Below are positions 47,665 through 56,794 of a stretch of DNA of 64,000 nt, piece by piece (the first letter of the stretch is position 1; each line of letters opens with the position of its first letter). Under the pieces are notes generated by a model, which worked only from the letters and a program-made list of their open reading frames with translations, was not told the DNA's origin and did no database searches. The stretch comes from Mycobacterium florentinum (GTDB lineage Bacteria; Actinomycetota; Actinomycetes; Mycobacteriales; Mycobacteriaceae): NCBI RefSeq assembly GCF_010730355.1, contig NZ_AP022576.1:682001-746000 (forward strand). Direction: 5' to 3'. The translations under genes were made by a program, and so were the position numbers.

Positions 47665-50198
47665 GACCGGGTTCCGCGATCAGCGCCACCGCAAGCCGGC
47701 TACGTGTGTTCAGCCTGCGTGAACTCGCCGTGCACCGGCGGCGCACGTTCGCCTCGATCGCGGTAATGGCCGTCTCCGCAATGTATTTGGTGGCGGTATT
47801 CGGTATCTTCGGCTCGATCACCGGTTCGGTCAATCGCCTCAGCGATGGGATCGCCGGCGTCGCCTCGCTCGAGGTCTCCGGGATCACCGACGCGGGATTT
47901 CCCGACGCGATCGCCGCCGACGTCGCCGCGGTTCCCGGGGTGGCGACCGCCGCGCCGATGATCCGGACATCGGTGTCCACCTCGTCGGGGCCGGTGTTGC
48001 TGTTCGGTGCCGACGATCGGCTTGCGGCGTTGGGCGGTGCGCTCAAGGACGCGTTGAAAAACGGTGCGCCAGAGCAGAAAACCGGTGCACCGGATCAACC
48101 CGCGAATCCACCTGGACCCGCGAACGGGGTCCGGGTCGGTCCGGGAGTCGGTCATGGCAAGGGAGAGACGTTCCAGCTCGGCTCGGATTCGGTCACGGTG
48201 ACCGAGGTGCTCGCCGGCAAGGAGGTTGCGGCGCTCAACGGCGGGCACTATGTCCTCGCGCCACTTGCGTTGGCGCAGAACGTCACCGGACGCCAAGGCC
48301 AGCTCGACTCGATCCTGATCACGATCAAGCCCGGCGCCGATCTGGGGCAGGTTCGCTCCGCGGTGAACGCAGCGGTCAATGGCCGCGCCATCGTCGCCGA
48401 CCCGAGTATGAGGGCGACTCGAGCCGGCGACGGTGTCAAGCTGATGAACTACATGGCCCTGATGGGCGCGATGGTCGCGTTGATGGTCGGCGCCTTCTTG
48501 ATCTACACCACCATGACCATGGCGATCACCCAGCGCCGGCCGGTCATCTCGATGCTGCGCGCGATCGGCGGCCGGCGCGCCGTCATCGTCCGCGACATGC
48601 TCGCGGAGGCGGCGATCCTCGGGGTGATCGGCGGCGGGATCGGCTCGGCAATCGGAATCCTGATGGGCCGCCTCGCAATTGGCCGATTGCCACCGGCCAT
48701 GACGCAAGGCCTCGAAGCCCGCATCGAATACTGGCTACCCGGCTACGCGATACCGGTAGCGATCGTCACGACCGCGCTGACCAGCGTGGTGGCCTCGGCG
48801 ATGGCCGCACGGCAGGTCTACAAGGTCGCACCGATCGAGGCGTTGGCGCCCGTCGGAGTGTCGGCGGCCGACCGCGTGCCGCGCTGGCTGCGGGTCGCGT
48901 GCGGTGTCGGGGCGACCACGGTCTTCGCGGTGTCCATCGCGGTCGTCATCACCCAGCGCGGCATCCTGGCGTTCATCGCGATGTCGGCCGTGTTCTCCGC
49001 GGAGATCGCGCTCGGCTTCGCACTCACCATGCCGATCGTCAACGCCGCGGCCGCCACCGCGCGAATATTCGGCACCGTCGGCGCCCTCGCCGCGGCGACC
49101 ATTGAGCGCGCGCCGCGACGGGTCTGGGCGACGGTCATGACGGTGGTGATCGCGGTCATCACGACCGTCACGATCACCGGCACCAACAACGACATGATCC
49201 GGTCCGCGCGTGGCATCTTCGCGCCGGTGGTGGACACTCCGGTGTGGGTGAGCGCGAATCCGCCCGACACCTACCCCACTGACGCTCTGCCGCAAGGACT
49301 TTCCGACAAGCTGGCGGCCGTGCCGGGCGTCGCGCATGTCACCGAGGGGGCGTACGGGTTCGCCGAAGTGGGGGGCACGCGGGTGATGCTCGACGGGTTC
49401 TCCGCGGGGACTGCCGATCCGCTGTACCGGGCACTCGACCGGCAGGTGCGCGACGACGTGCTGGCCGGCCGCGGGGTGGTGCTCTCGCAGAATCTGGGTA
49501 AGACCCTGCACGTCCGGGTCGGCGACCAGCTCCGCATCCAAACGCCGCACGGCGTGCGGCAGGCGCCGGTGCTGGCCCTGGTCCCCTATTTTTCGACGGT
49601 CATCGGCACCCTGGGCTTGAGCCTGGACCAGCTGCGGGCGTGGTTCGACCGCCCGGTCGCGACGACGCTGCAGATCGCTGCGGCCCCCGGCGTGGATCCG
49701 CGTCGGTTACTGTCCGATATCCGTGCGGCGGTCCCGGCGCCGAACTACGTCTACGACGGCAACGCCGAGCTGGCCGGCCTCGAGGCGCCGATGCATCAGA
49801 GCATGTTCATCGCCAACGCCGTCTGGATCATCGTGGTGCTGGTGGCCGCGGTCGCGCTGCTCAACACGTTGACGCTGTCCGTGCTGGAACGGCGTCGCGA
49901 AATCGGGGTGCTGCGCGCGATGGGATCCAGCCGCCGGTTCACCCTGCGGATGGTGCTGGCCGAGGCGGCCGGAATCGGGTTTGTGGGCGGCATTTTGGGG
50001 CTGGCGTTCGGGTGCGCGGACCAGTGGCTGTTCAGTCTGGTCAGCGGCGACATGATGAATTTCCACGTCACCTTCCACCCCAGTTGGATGGCACTGGCGT
50101 TTACCCTCGGCGCTCTGGCAATCAGCCTGCTCGGCTCGGTCCCACCCGCCCGCCGCGCGGCCCGCTTGAACATTATCGAAGCGGTCGGCATCGAATAA
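47661..50198 (+). CDS. FtsX-like ABC transporter permease
   Basis: An 845-residue permease with two FtsX domains. The first helix is near residues 26-52; helices 2-4 lie near 265-380 and again near 715-840, with periplasmic loops of about 220 and 300 residues between. The domain signatures are [26 protein letters not shown] and [28 protein letters not shown] 47661 is the start and overlaps the ATPase stop. It likely moves a lipid or lipoprotein or works as a mechanotransmission device. Confidence 0.93.
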   Translation: MRPGSAISATASRLRVFSLRELAVHRRRTFASIAVMAVSAMYLVAVFGIFGSITGSVNRLSDGIAGVASLEVSGITDAGFPDAIAADVAAVPGVATAAPMIRTSVSTSSGPVLLFGADDRLAALGGALKDALKNGAPEQKTGAPDQPANPPGPANGVRVGPGVGHGKGETFQLGSDSVTVTEVLAGKEVAALNGGHYVLAPLALAQNVTGRQGQLDSILITIKPGADLGQVRSAVNAAVNGRAIVADPSMRATRAGDGVKLMNYMALMGAMVALMVGAFLIYTTMTMAITQRRPVISMLRAIGGRRAVIVRDMLAEAAILGVIGGGIGSAIGILMGRLAIGRLPPAMTQGLEARIEYWLPGYAIPVAIVTTALTSVVASAMAARQVYKVAPIEALAPVGVSAADRVPRWLRVACGVGATTVFAVSIAVVITQRGILAFIAMSAVFSAEIALGFALTMPIVNAAAATARIFGTVGALAAATIERAPRRVWATVMTVVIAVITTVTITGTNNDMIRSARGIFAPVVDTPVWVSANPPDTYPTDALPQGLSDKLAAVPGVAHVTEGAYGFAEVGGTRVMLDGFSAGTADPLYRALDRQVRDDVLAGRGVVLSQNLGKTLHVRVGDQLRIQTPHGVRQAPVLALVPYFSTVIGTLGLSLDQLRAWFDRPVATTLQIAAAPGVDPRRLLSDIRAAVPAPNYVYDGNAELAGLEAPMHQSMFIANAVWIIVVLVAAVALLNTLTLSVLERRREIGVLRAMGSSRRFTLRMVLAEAAGIGFVGGILGLAFGCADQWLFSLVSGDMMNFHVTFHPSWMALAFTLGALAISLLGSVPPARRAARLNIIEAVGIE

Positions 50199-50201
50199 GA
50201 G

Positions 50202-50825
50202 CTATTCGGTGAGAGTGGCAAACCCCTGCAGATGAGGTTTGCACGGAAACGGCACCGGGGTACGTGGGATGCTGCGCAATCCCGCGGTATCGAATCCGGC
50301 GGCCGCAATGGAATCGACGGTTCGCCGGTTCGGTTCACATCCGGCCGCTAGCCAAGACCATGGCTTGGCGACCAGGTCCTGCATCCGGCCCGTCGCGCCC
50401 TCACCGCGGACGTGCTCGAGGACGACCAGCCGACCACCCGGCACCAGGACACGCCGGATCTCCGCCAGCGTCGCGGTGACGTCGTCGACCGAGCACAACA
50501 CCAGCCCGATATGCACCGAGTCGAAGCTGTTGTCGCCGAACGGTATTGATTCGCCGGTCCCTTCGACGATGTCGGCGGCGATCCCGTGCTGAAACGCCAG
50601 ATGAGACGCCATCTGGCGGAACGCGGCCACCGGCTCTACCGCCGCGATCGAGGTCACCGCGGGCGGCACGAACTTCAGGTCGGTACCCGGTCCCAGACCC
50701 ACCATCAGCAGCCGACCGGTCGCGTGCGCGATCGCGTCTCGGCGATACCGGTTATAGAAGAGGCGATCGAAAACCGGCTGGCCGAAGCGATATATGTAGG
50801 GAAATAACGGATTACCGGGCGTTAT
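50202..50825 (-). CDS. Class I methyltransferase (UbiE/METTL7-like) with probable ATA start
   Basis: A methyltransferase with SAM motif LLMVGLGPGTDL, then VEPVAAFRQ, and the downstream GLVLCSVDDVTATLAEIRRVLVPGGRLVVLEHV. The first ATG (50705) begins inside the SAM motif and gives only 167 residues. The same frame upstream encodes a good N-terminal helix region (NPLFPYIYRFGQPVFDRLFY) but has no ATG, GTG or TTG back to a stop. ATA at 50825-50823 would give 207 residues and overlaps the upstream stop TAA by four bases (ATAA). The start is thus unusual, or the gene is start-impaired. Confidence 0.65.
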   Translation of the reverse strand: MTPGNPLFPYIYRFGQPVFDRLFYNRYRRDAIAHATGRLLMVGLGPGTDLKFVPPAVTSIAAVEPVAAFRQMASHLAFQHGIAADIVEGTGESIPFGDNSFDSVHIGLVLCSVDDVTATLAEIRRVLVPGGRLVVLEHVRGEGATGRMQDLVAKPWSWLAAGCEPNRRTVDSIAAAGFDTAGLRSIPRTPVPFPCKPHLQGFATLTE

Positions 50826-51460
50826 CGACTACCTAGGTCCATACGAAAAGGCGGATACTCGTCACGCATCAACGATACATACACCGCCACCCGATAGCGC
50901 CACCGCACAATGCCCATCAGCAGATCGAACATGCCCTGCGGGATGGTCCCGGTGCACAACAACGCCACGGCGGCGATCACGCAGAGCAGCTGTAGCAGTG
51001 GCTCCAGCGCCCAGCACAGCAATACCTGCGGGGCCCCCAGTAGCCAGGTCTTCACCAGAACGGCCCAATTCGTCAGGTGCTCGGGATATTCGACGTCGAG
51101 TTCGCCCGGATAATCGGGCCGGGCCGCGAGCGTGAAGGGCGGGTATTTGTCGGTGCTGTTCATCGGGAACCGGTAGTTCATCACCCGCCACGACCAGCGC
51201 AGCACGCCGACGTTGAAGTCGAAGATCGGGCGCGGATAGCGTCCGGTGAATAGGATCGCGACACCGGCCACGACCGTCAGGATCGGATACACCAGGTACA
51301 GAAGAATCAGGATGGGATAGTGCGGCACGGCCAGCACACACCACTTGACGAGCCAAAGCCAGCGTGACGGGGAATCGAAATCGCCACGCACGCGGACGGT
51401 CTCGAACGGCGCGTGGACCGTTTCGATCTCGACGACGCGGGATTCGGTCACGGTGATCAC
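50822..51460 (-). CDS. DUF4389 membrane protein
   Basis: A 212-residue membrane protein. Helices near residues 38-75 (WLVKWCVLAVPHYPILILLYL and YPILTVVAGVAILFTG) and near 135-175 (LLGAPQVLLCWALEPLLQLL). The repeated element RYP.PIFDFNVGVLRWSWRVMNYRF...YPPF and IPQGMFDLLMGIVRWRYRVAVYV..DEYPPF is that of DUF4389. GTG 51460 overlaps the FAD gene stop (GTGA). It shares a transcript with the flavoprotein and the methyltransferase. Confidence 0.85.
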   Translation of the reverse strand: MITVTESRVVEIETVHAPFETVRVRGDFDSPSRWLWLVKWCVLAVPHYPILILLYLVYPILTVVAGVAILFTGRYPRPIFDFNVGVLRWSWRVMNYRFPMNSTDKYPPFTLAARPDYPGELDVEYPEHLTNWAVLVKTWLLGAPQVLLCWALEPLLQLLCVIAAVALLCTGTIPQGMFDLLMGIVRWRYRVAVYVSLMRDEYPPFRMDLGSR

Positions 51461-52638
51461 CGCCTGATCGGAGTCGCTTTCGCGAGATCGCGATCGATCT
51501 CCGCCGCGATCCGCGGGTGGCTGGTTATCCGCACGAAGTGGGTCAATATCGAGGTATGCAAGCGATCCGACATCCATGCCGCCGGCCGCAACACGGACTC
51601 GCGATGTGCGACCTGCAGTGACGCCACCCGGGATACCGCGCTCACCTGACGTCGCCGGGTCTTCTCGTATGAGCGCAGCGCACGCGACAGCTCGGCCCGG
51701 CTGCTGCCGGAGTCGAGACCCGAAATCGTCTTGCCCAACACCATGGTGTCGAGCAGGGCCTGATTCGTTCCCTGCGCGAAAGTGGGCGGCATCGTGTGCG
51801 CGGCATCGCCGAGCAGGGTCACCGGCCCGCCACTCAGCGGTGCGGGTACCGGATGCCGGAAATGCGGATAGGGCGAATGGGCCAGATCTTCGTCGGTCAG
51901 CTTCGCGAGCACCAGGTCGACCGGATCGGACCAGCCGGCGAAGGTCGATCGGATCGCTTCGATCGGGCGACGTGGCCGAATGAAATCGCGCGACCACGGC
52001 AAGTCGAACCACCACTGCACGGATGAGCCGCCGGCCGGCCAAACGCCGGTGTTTCCGGTAGCGCCGATGATGAGATGAGCGGTCTCCCGGTCGACGAGCT
52101 CGGGAAGGCTGACCAGGCCCTGCCAACTGCACCAGCCGGTCGGCTCGGCGGCCGGCGCACCGACCAGGTCGCGGATCACCGAATGCAGACCGTCGGCGCC
52201 GATCAACAGGTCGCCTTCGGCCACGCTGCCGTCCTCGAACCCGACCGCGACGCCGTCGGACATCGTGATTACCTGAGCTGCGCGCGCGTTGCAGCGGACG
52301 CGATCGGCCGGGAAGTCCGTCAGCAACCGTTCCAGCAGGACGCGGCGCGGAACCATCCGAACGGCCGCGCCCAGTTGCTTCACCATCGCGTTCACGTCCA
52401 ACGTGGCGACCCGATGCCCCCTCGACGTACGCAAGCGCACGCTGGACAGTGGTTGACCCGCCCCCTCCATGTCGACGCCCAGCTGCCGCAATACCGTCTC
52501 GCCGTTGGACCAGATGGTGATGGCACCGCCGCCTGCTCGCGTATCCGCGCGTTGGTCGAAGACGGTGACATCGTGGCCGTCCCGGAGCAATCCCCGGGCA
52601 ACCGAAATTCCGCTGACGCCCGCGCCTATCACCAGCAC
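51457..52638 (-). CDS. FAD-dependent monooxygenase (PHBH/UbiH type)
   Basis: About 393 residues. The dinucleotide motif is LVIGAGVSGISVARGLL, followed by DLLIGADGLHSVIRD (DG motif) and LLGDAAHTMPPTFAQGTN (GD motif): a group A aromatic-hydroxylase flavoprotein. The start is uncertain. GTG 52638 puts the motif at the N-terminus. ATG 52722 would add 28 residues but overlap the divergent gene starting at 52687. It is first of a three-gene coupled operon with the DUF4389 and methyltransferase genes; hydroxylation and methylation of one small molecule is a plausible function. Confidence 0.85.
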   Translation of the reverse strand: MLVIGAGVSGISVARGLLRDGHDVTVFDQRADTRAGGGAITIWSNGETVLRQLGVDMEGAGQPLSSVRLRTSRGHRVATLDVNAMVKQLGAAVRMVPRRVLLERLLTDFPADRVRCNARAAQVITMSDGVAVGFEDGSVAEGDLLIGADGLHSVIRDLVGAPAAEPTGWCSWQGLVSLPELVDRETAHLIIGATGNTGVWPAGGSSVQWWFDLPWSRDFIRPRRPIEAIRSTFAGWSDPVDLVLAKLTDEDLAHSPYPHFRHPVPAPLSGGPVTLLGDAAHTMPPTFAQGTNQALLDTMVLGKTISGLDSGSSRAELSRALRSYEKTRRRQVSAVSRVASLQVAHRESVLRPAAWMSDRLHTSILTHFVRITSHPRIAAEIDRDLAKATPIRR

Positions 52639-52686
52639 CCGCAGCGGTCGCCTCGATCGCGCCGGCGATGATGGTAAACAGCTGAT

Positions 52687-53616
52687 ATGACTGCTGGCGC
52701 CCGCGCGATCACGCTGTTCCATCCGCCCTCTGATCCTGCGCGATACGGCCAGTGGGTGGTCGGCTATCTTGCTTCGGCTCGTCACTCTCCTGGACACGTA
52801 AGCGCGCGCGAATCGGTTCAAGGAAACCGGCCGCTCGATTGGGCCGTCGAAGTCGCCTTCCGCGATGCTGATCTGCTCGACGCCTGGTTGGACAGCGCTG
52901 AGCGCCAAGCCGTTCTGCGCGAAGGCGAGAAGCAGGGCTGGTGGCGCTGCGCATCCGAACTGATCCTGATGCAAGGTGAGCCCCCGGCCGCCAACGTCGG
53001 CATTTTCCTGCACAGCGTCACGCCCGGCAAAGAAGCTGAATTCATCGCCACCCAAAGCGAACTCACACGAAGCATCGTCGCATTTCCCGGATACGAAGGC
53101 ACAGCGTTGTTTCCGTCCGATTCCTTCGGACAACAATGGATGTCGGTGCTGCGATTCCGACGGGCGGATCAGCTGACGGACTGGATGCGCTCGCGCGAGC
53201 GCCAAGACGCGCTGCCGCGGCTGCGCGGTGGATTGACCCGCGACTTCGCCGAATTGACCCGCAGCGCGCCGTTCGGGTCAACGATTCGAGTCGACGACGG
53301 GCAGACCAGGATCACGCCGGCATGGAAGACCGCGATGCTGGTGCTGCTCTGCCTCTACCCCACCGTGATGCTGCTGTCGAAATCGCTCTCGCCGGCGCTG
53401 GGCAAGCTTGGGGTGAGCCCGTCGGTGTCGTTGTTCGCCGGCAATGTGATCAGTATCGTTGCGCTGCAATGGGTCTTGGTCCCCGCCGTTTCACGGCCCT
53501 TTCGGCGCTGGCTAGACCCGATCGATGGGGCGTCGACGGCGATCTCTGCGGCGGGCGCGGCCACGATAGCGGTCGCCTATGGCGCGCTCCTCGCGCTTTT
53601 CCAGCTCGTGGGCTAG
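52687..53616 (+). CDS. Membrane-anchored tandem ABM domain protein
   Basis: A 309-residue protein. Two antibiotic-biosynthesis-monooxygenase (ABM, dimeric alpha-beta barrel) domains cover about residues 5-95 and 100-190. A membrane domain of three helices follows (MLVLLCLYPTVMLL, ISIVALQWVLVPAV, ATIAVAYGALLALF). ABM proteins break down or oxygenate haem or polyketides; fusion to membrane helices in this form is found in actinobacteria. It is divergent from the FAD monooxygenase gene. Its TAG overlaps the TAG of the next convergent gene on the palindrome CTAG. Confidence 0.85.
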   Translation: MTAGARAITLFHPPSDPARYGQWVVGYLASARHSPGHVSARESVQGNRPLDWAVEVAFRDADLLDAWLDSAERQAVLREGEKQGWWRCASELILMQGEPPAANVGIFLHSVTPGKEAEFIATQSELTRSIVAFPGYEGTALFPSDSFGQQWMSVLRFRRADQLTDWMRSRERQDALPRLRGGLTRDFAELTRSAPFGSTIRVDDGQTRITPAWKTAMLVLLCLYPTVMLLSKSLSPALGKLGVSPSVSLFAGNVISIVALQWVLVPAVSRPFRRWLDPIDGASTAISAAGAATIAVAYGALLALFQLVG

Positions 53617-54497
53617 CCGCGGGCACCAATCATCTTGTGCAGGTCCTCGATACCCCACGGCGCGGCATCGTGGTGATCGCGATAACCGAGCAGGGACGGC
53701 GCCGGCCGATCGAAGCGGCCGACGAATCCGCCTGCGGCAACCAGGATCTGACCCGTCACGTCACGCGCCAGGTCGCTGGCGAGATAGGCGTAGAGCGGGG
53801 CCACAAACGCGGGCGGCGCACTATCCAGCGACGCTTGCATGGTCACGTCGTCCAGCAAGCCGCGGCGGTGCAAATCCTCGATGTGCTTCTCGTACTCGGT
53901 TCCGGTCGACAGCCGTGTTCGCGCGCCGGGGCACACCACATTGGCCCGCACGCCTTTGGCTTTGAGCTCCGCGGCGATGGCCACCGTCAAACCGTTGACG
54001 GCGCCCTTACCCGCGGGGTAGCCGGTGCCGCCGTAGTCGCCGAGAAAGGCCACCGAACTGGTGTTGACGATCGTCCCATGTCCCTGCGCGACCATCGCGC
54101 GTGCGGCGACCCGGCAGGTGTGAAACACCGTGCCGACGTGGGCGCTCATCAGCCGATCGAAATCCTCCGGCGTGATGTCCAGGATCGACGAGCCGGGCGG
54201 CTCGGCAATCCCGGCGCAATTGATCAGGACGTCGAATCGGCCGAAGGTGTCGCGGCAGGTGTCCACCAACTCGGCAGCGACGGCCTCGTCGTCCGCGGAC
54301 CCGACCACCGGGACGGCCCGGCCCCCCGATGCCTCGACCGCCGCGACGGTCTCGGTGACGGCATCGCCGTCGCGGCCGTTGACCACCACGCCGGCGCCGA
54401 GGTCGCCCAGCAGCTCGACGACCGCGCGGCCGATGCCGCGGCTTCCGCCGGAGACCACCGCGGCGCGCCCGGCGAGTAGATCCTGGGCGCTCGTCAT
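53613..54497 (-). CDS. Short-chain dehydrogenase/reductase
   Basis: A 294-residue classical SDR: cofactor motif SGGSRGIGRAV, CAG in NCAGIAEPP, NTSSVAFLGDYGGTGYPAGK with Ser and YxxxK. The C-terminus GRFDRPAPSLLGYRDHHDAAPWG is longer than the family norm, as in FabG-like multifunctional enzymes. ATG 54497 is the sensible start (TSAQDLLAGRAAVVSGG). Substrate unknown. Confidence 0.9.
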   Translation of the reverse strand: MTSAQDLLAGRAAVVSGGSRGIGRAVVELLGDLGAGVVVNGRDGDAVTETVAAVEASGGRAVPVVGSADDEAVAAELVDTCRDTFGRFDVLINCAGIAEPPGSSILDITPEDFDRLMSAHVGTVFHTCRVAARAMVAQGHGTIVNTSSVAFLGDYGGTGYPAGKGAVNGLTVAIAAELKAKGVRANVVCPGARTRLSTGTEYEKHIEDLHRRGLLDDVTMQASLDSAPPAFVAPLYAYLASDLARDVTGQILVAAGGFVGRFDRPAPSLLGYRDHHDAAPWGIEDLHKMIGARG

Positions 54498-54904
54498 TTG
54501 CCGAACAGTACGCGTTTGCCGTTGACCAGCGCTTTCCGGGTCCAGGACGCGGGACGGGGATTGCTCGGCGGCGGGCAATTGCGAACCAGCCCGGAGCCAT
54601 GCCCCGGGGGGCGTAATATGGCGAGTTGAGTCCGTCTGGACGCATCACCGTTTAGCTAAAAGCGGTCAGTCAGCCGTACGACCGCTGGGCTGTGGCTCTG
54701 GTGATTCATAACCTCCCGGGTCGCCCCCGCGTGGCGCACGCGCTGTAAACACCCGGTCCGTGCCGACGGATCGGGTGCAGTGGGATGGCGCACGCGCGCC
54801 GCACCCCGCTGCCCCGCGACCCCAAGGGAGTGCGTCGCAATGCAAATTCATTGGTGTGCAGATCTTTTCGCGCGGCATCTCGCCGGGACGAGGCGGTCAG
54901 CCAG
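54498..54904. other. Divergent region SDR - sigma factor
   Basis: About 400 bp with no gene I would support. Contains a low-GC patch (CCGTTTAGCTAAAAGC, near 54648-54664) that may be part of a promoter. No anti-sigma factor gene lies here. I did not find a convincing SigF-type -35/-10 pair (GTTT..GGGTA). Confidence 0.4.
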
Positions 54905-55714
54905 ATGACCGAAGCCCTCGCTCCGCCCCGGCCCATGCGGCCGGCCAGCACTCACAAAGACGATTCCTACGACGACGTCGTCGACATGTTCCTGACGCTG
55001 AGCACGATGCCCGCCGAATCGCACGAGTACCGCCGGCAGCGCGAATGCATCGTGAGCCGGTGCCTTCCGCTGGCCGACCACGTGGCTCGTCACTTCGCGC
55101 GACGTGGTGAGGGTTTGGACGACCTGACCCAGGTCGCACGCCTGGGCCTGATGAACGCCATCAACCGGTTCGACCCCGAAAAGGGCCCAAGTTTCATCGG
55201 GTTCGCGATTCCTACCATGATGGGCGAGGTTCGGCGCCACTTCCGCGATTACAGCTGGGGCATGCGGGTACCTCGCCGGCTGCGCGAGCTGCACGTCCAA
55301 ATCATCAGGGCGACAGCGGATTTAGCACAGAAGCTGGGCAGGGCTCCAACCGCCCGCGAGCTGTCGCAGGAGCTGGGAGTCCGGCACGACGAGATCGTCG
55401 AATGCCTGGTGGCCGGCGATGCCTACCAGCTGGAATCCCTGGACGCACCCGTGGGCGCCGACAACACCGGGCGGACGCGGTTGGTCGCCGACGCGGTGGG
55501 TGGCGTCGACCCTCAAATCGACCACATCACCAACCGCGAAGCGGTGCGCACCCTGATAGCCGACCTCCCGGTGCGCGAGCGGGAGGTACTGCGTATGCGG
55601 TTCTTCGAGTCGATGACGCAGAGCCAGATCGCGGAGCGAATCGGCGTGTCACAGATGCAGGTGTCACGCATCCTGGCGAACACCTTGTCGTCCCTGCGCG
55701 ACCAGCTGGAATAA
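54905..55714 (+). CDS. SigF-like alternative sigma factor
   Basis: A 269-residue group 3 sigma factor of the SigB/SigF type. Region 2 has CLPLADHVARHF and DDLTQVARLGLMNAINRFDPEKG, region 3 follows VPRRLRELHV, and region 4 ends SQIAERIGVSQMQVSRILANTLSSLRDQLE. The C-terminus resembles that of M. tuberculosis SigF strongly. ATG 54905 is preferred; an earlier in-frame start at 54785 is possible but has poor sequence. No UsfX/RsbW-type gene is next to it, so its regulator must be elsewhere. Confidence 0.92.
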   Translation: MTEALAPPRPMRPASTHKDDSYDDVVDMFLTLSTMPAESHEYRRQRECIVSRCLPLADHVARHFARRGEGLDDLTQVARLGLMNAINRFDPEKGPSFIGFAIPTMMGEVRRHFRDYSWGMRVPRRLRELHVQIIRATADLAQKLGRAPTARELSQELGVRHDEIVECLVAGDAYQLESLDAPVGADNTGRTRLVADAVGGVDPQIDHITNREAVRTLIADLPVREREVLRMRFFESMTQSQIAERIGVSQMQVSRILANTLSSLRDQLE

Positions 55715-55821
55715 CCCCTGCCGCTTGGGTGCCCGGCCCTGCGGCGGCACGCGCCCTGTACTGTGCCTTTGGGGTGAAATCGACTCCGTCGCCGGATCGA
55801 GCCTGGAAGGAGCACGATGCG

Positions 55822-56445
55822 ATGAGGCTTTCCCGACCTGTCATCACGGGGGTTGCCGCGGCGACAGCGCTGGCGTTGACCTTGGCCGGCTGTGGTGGCA
55901 ATCCGAAGCCATCGCCGACGACATCAGGGTCGGCCACCTCATCGAGCAGCAAGTCCAGTGCCGCACCGACCTCTTCGACCCCGGCAGCGCCGGCGGCCGA
56001 CTACACCGGCTGGCTGATCCAGGTGACCGATATCGATGCGCCGGTGCCCTTCACGGGGACACCGCCGACGGCCAACCCGGACGGCCAGCCCGGCGCGACG
56101 ATCACGTTCAACACCCAGGACAACAGCCACACCATCAAATCCACCATCCAGGTGCTGGCGGACCCCGGTGCCGCGACGAGCGCGCTCAACGCGGCGAAAT
56201 CGGCACAGGGTGGCGCGATCAAGCATCCCACCACGGACGCGGTCAAGATCGGCACCGATGGAGCGGTGGTGTCCGGCAATTCACCCGACAACTCCAAGGG
56301 CATCGCGGTGTTGCTGTTCACCGAGGGCAAGGCCTTTGTCACGATTGAATTCGACGGCCCGCCCGACACGCTGCCGCCGCCGGACTTCATCAACGACATC
56401 GGCCAGAAGCAAGACGCGGCCGTGAAGAAGGGGCTCGGCGGCTGA
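55822..56445 (+). CDS. Lipoprotein of the mycobacterial LpqN/sensor-domain type
   Basis: A 207-residue lipoprotein with signal peptide and lipobox LAGC near residue 23, then a Ser/Thr/Ala/Pro-rich linker. The folded part includes DYTGWLIQVTDIDAPVPF, TPPTANPDGQPGATITF and GIAVLLFTEGKAFVTIEF. It follows the sigma gene by about 107 nt with GAAGGAG before the ATG. A decayed copy lies immediately downstream. Likely surface-anchored; ligand unknown. Confidence 0.85.
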   Translation: MRLSRPVITGVAAATALALTLAGCGGNPKPSPTTSGSATSSSSKSSAAPTSSTPAAPAADYTGWLIQVTDIDAPVPFTGTPPTANPDGQPGATITFNTQDNSHTIKSTIQVLADPGAATSALNAAKSAQGGAIKHPTTDAVKIGTDGAVVSGNSPDNSKGIAVLLFTEGKAFVTIEFDGPPDTLPPPDFINDIGQKQDAAVKKGLGG

Positions 56446-56447
56446 GT

Positions 56448-56755
56448 CAGGGTCGCCGTCCGTCACACGGCGCTGCCACGCTGGTTGCTTTCGCGGCCGC
56501 CGCTGAATTGGCGGGCTGAGGTGGCGGCTCCAAGCCGCCGCTCACGACCTCGCGATCGGCCACATCCGTTGCGACCAGCCATAACTCGACGCCGGTGCCG
56601 CCACTGCGGTCCGACCACACCGGGTTGCTGATCAAGGCCAGCGATCTCAATTCGCCCGAAAACTTCACGGCGACAACACCGATGGCCAGGCGGCCGTCGC
56701 CACCACCTTCAGTAACCCGGAGCGCACGCACGTAATCATGGGGCACCGCTCGTGA
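56448..56755 (+). pseudogene. Decayed paralogue of the preceding lipoprotein
   Basis: Reads as a degraded copy in the same family. Signal-like AATLVAFAAAAELAG is followed directly by TGA (56517-56519) where the lipobox cysteine codon should be, then GGGSKPPLTTSRSATSVAT as linker, and DHTGLLIKASDLNSPENFTA corresponds to the intact DYTGWLIQVTDIDAPVPFTG. A frameshift near 56685 then moves the DGQAAVATTFSNPERTHV part into another frame. No start codon is visible. The C-terminal third is missing. Confidence 0.75.
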
Positions 56756-56760
56756 CGCGC

Positions 56761-56784
56761 ATTAAATAAACGGCTTGATTTAAT
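56761..56784 (+). promoter_or_regulatory. AT-rich palindrome upstream of a TetR gene
   Basis: Inverted repeat ATTAAAT-N10-ATTTAAT (arms 56761-56767 and 56778-56784), ending 10 bp before the GTG at 56795. The composition stands out from the surrounding GC-rich DNA. Likely the operator of the TetR and perhaps of the P450 operon. Confidence 0.6.
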
Positions 56785-56794
56785 CCGTCGCGCG

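Noticed and set aside
52639..52722. A longer start (ATG 52722) for the FAD monooxygenase
   Set aside because: It would add 28 residues without family pattern and overlap the divergent ABM gene; kept only as an alternative.
54640..54700. SigF-dependent promoter of the sigma factor gene
   Set aside because: GTTT is present near 54650, but no GGGTA-like -10 stands at 15-17 bp from it.
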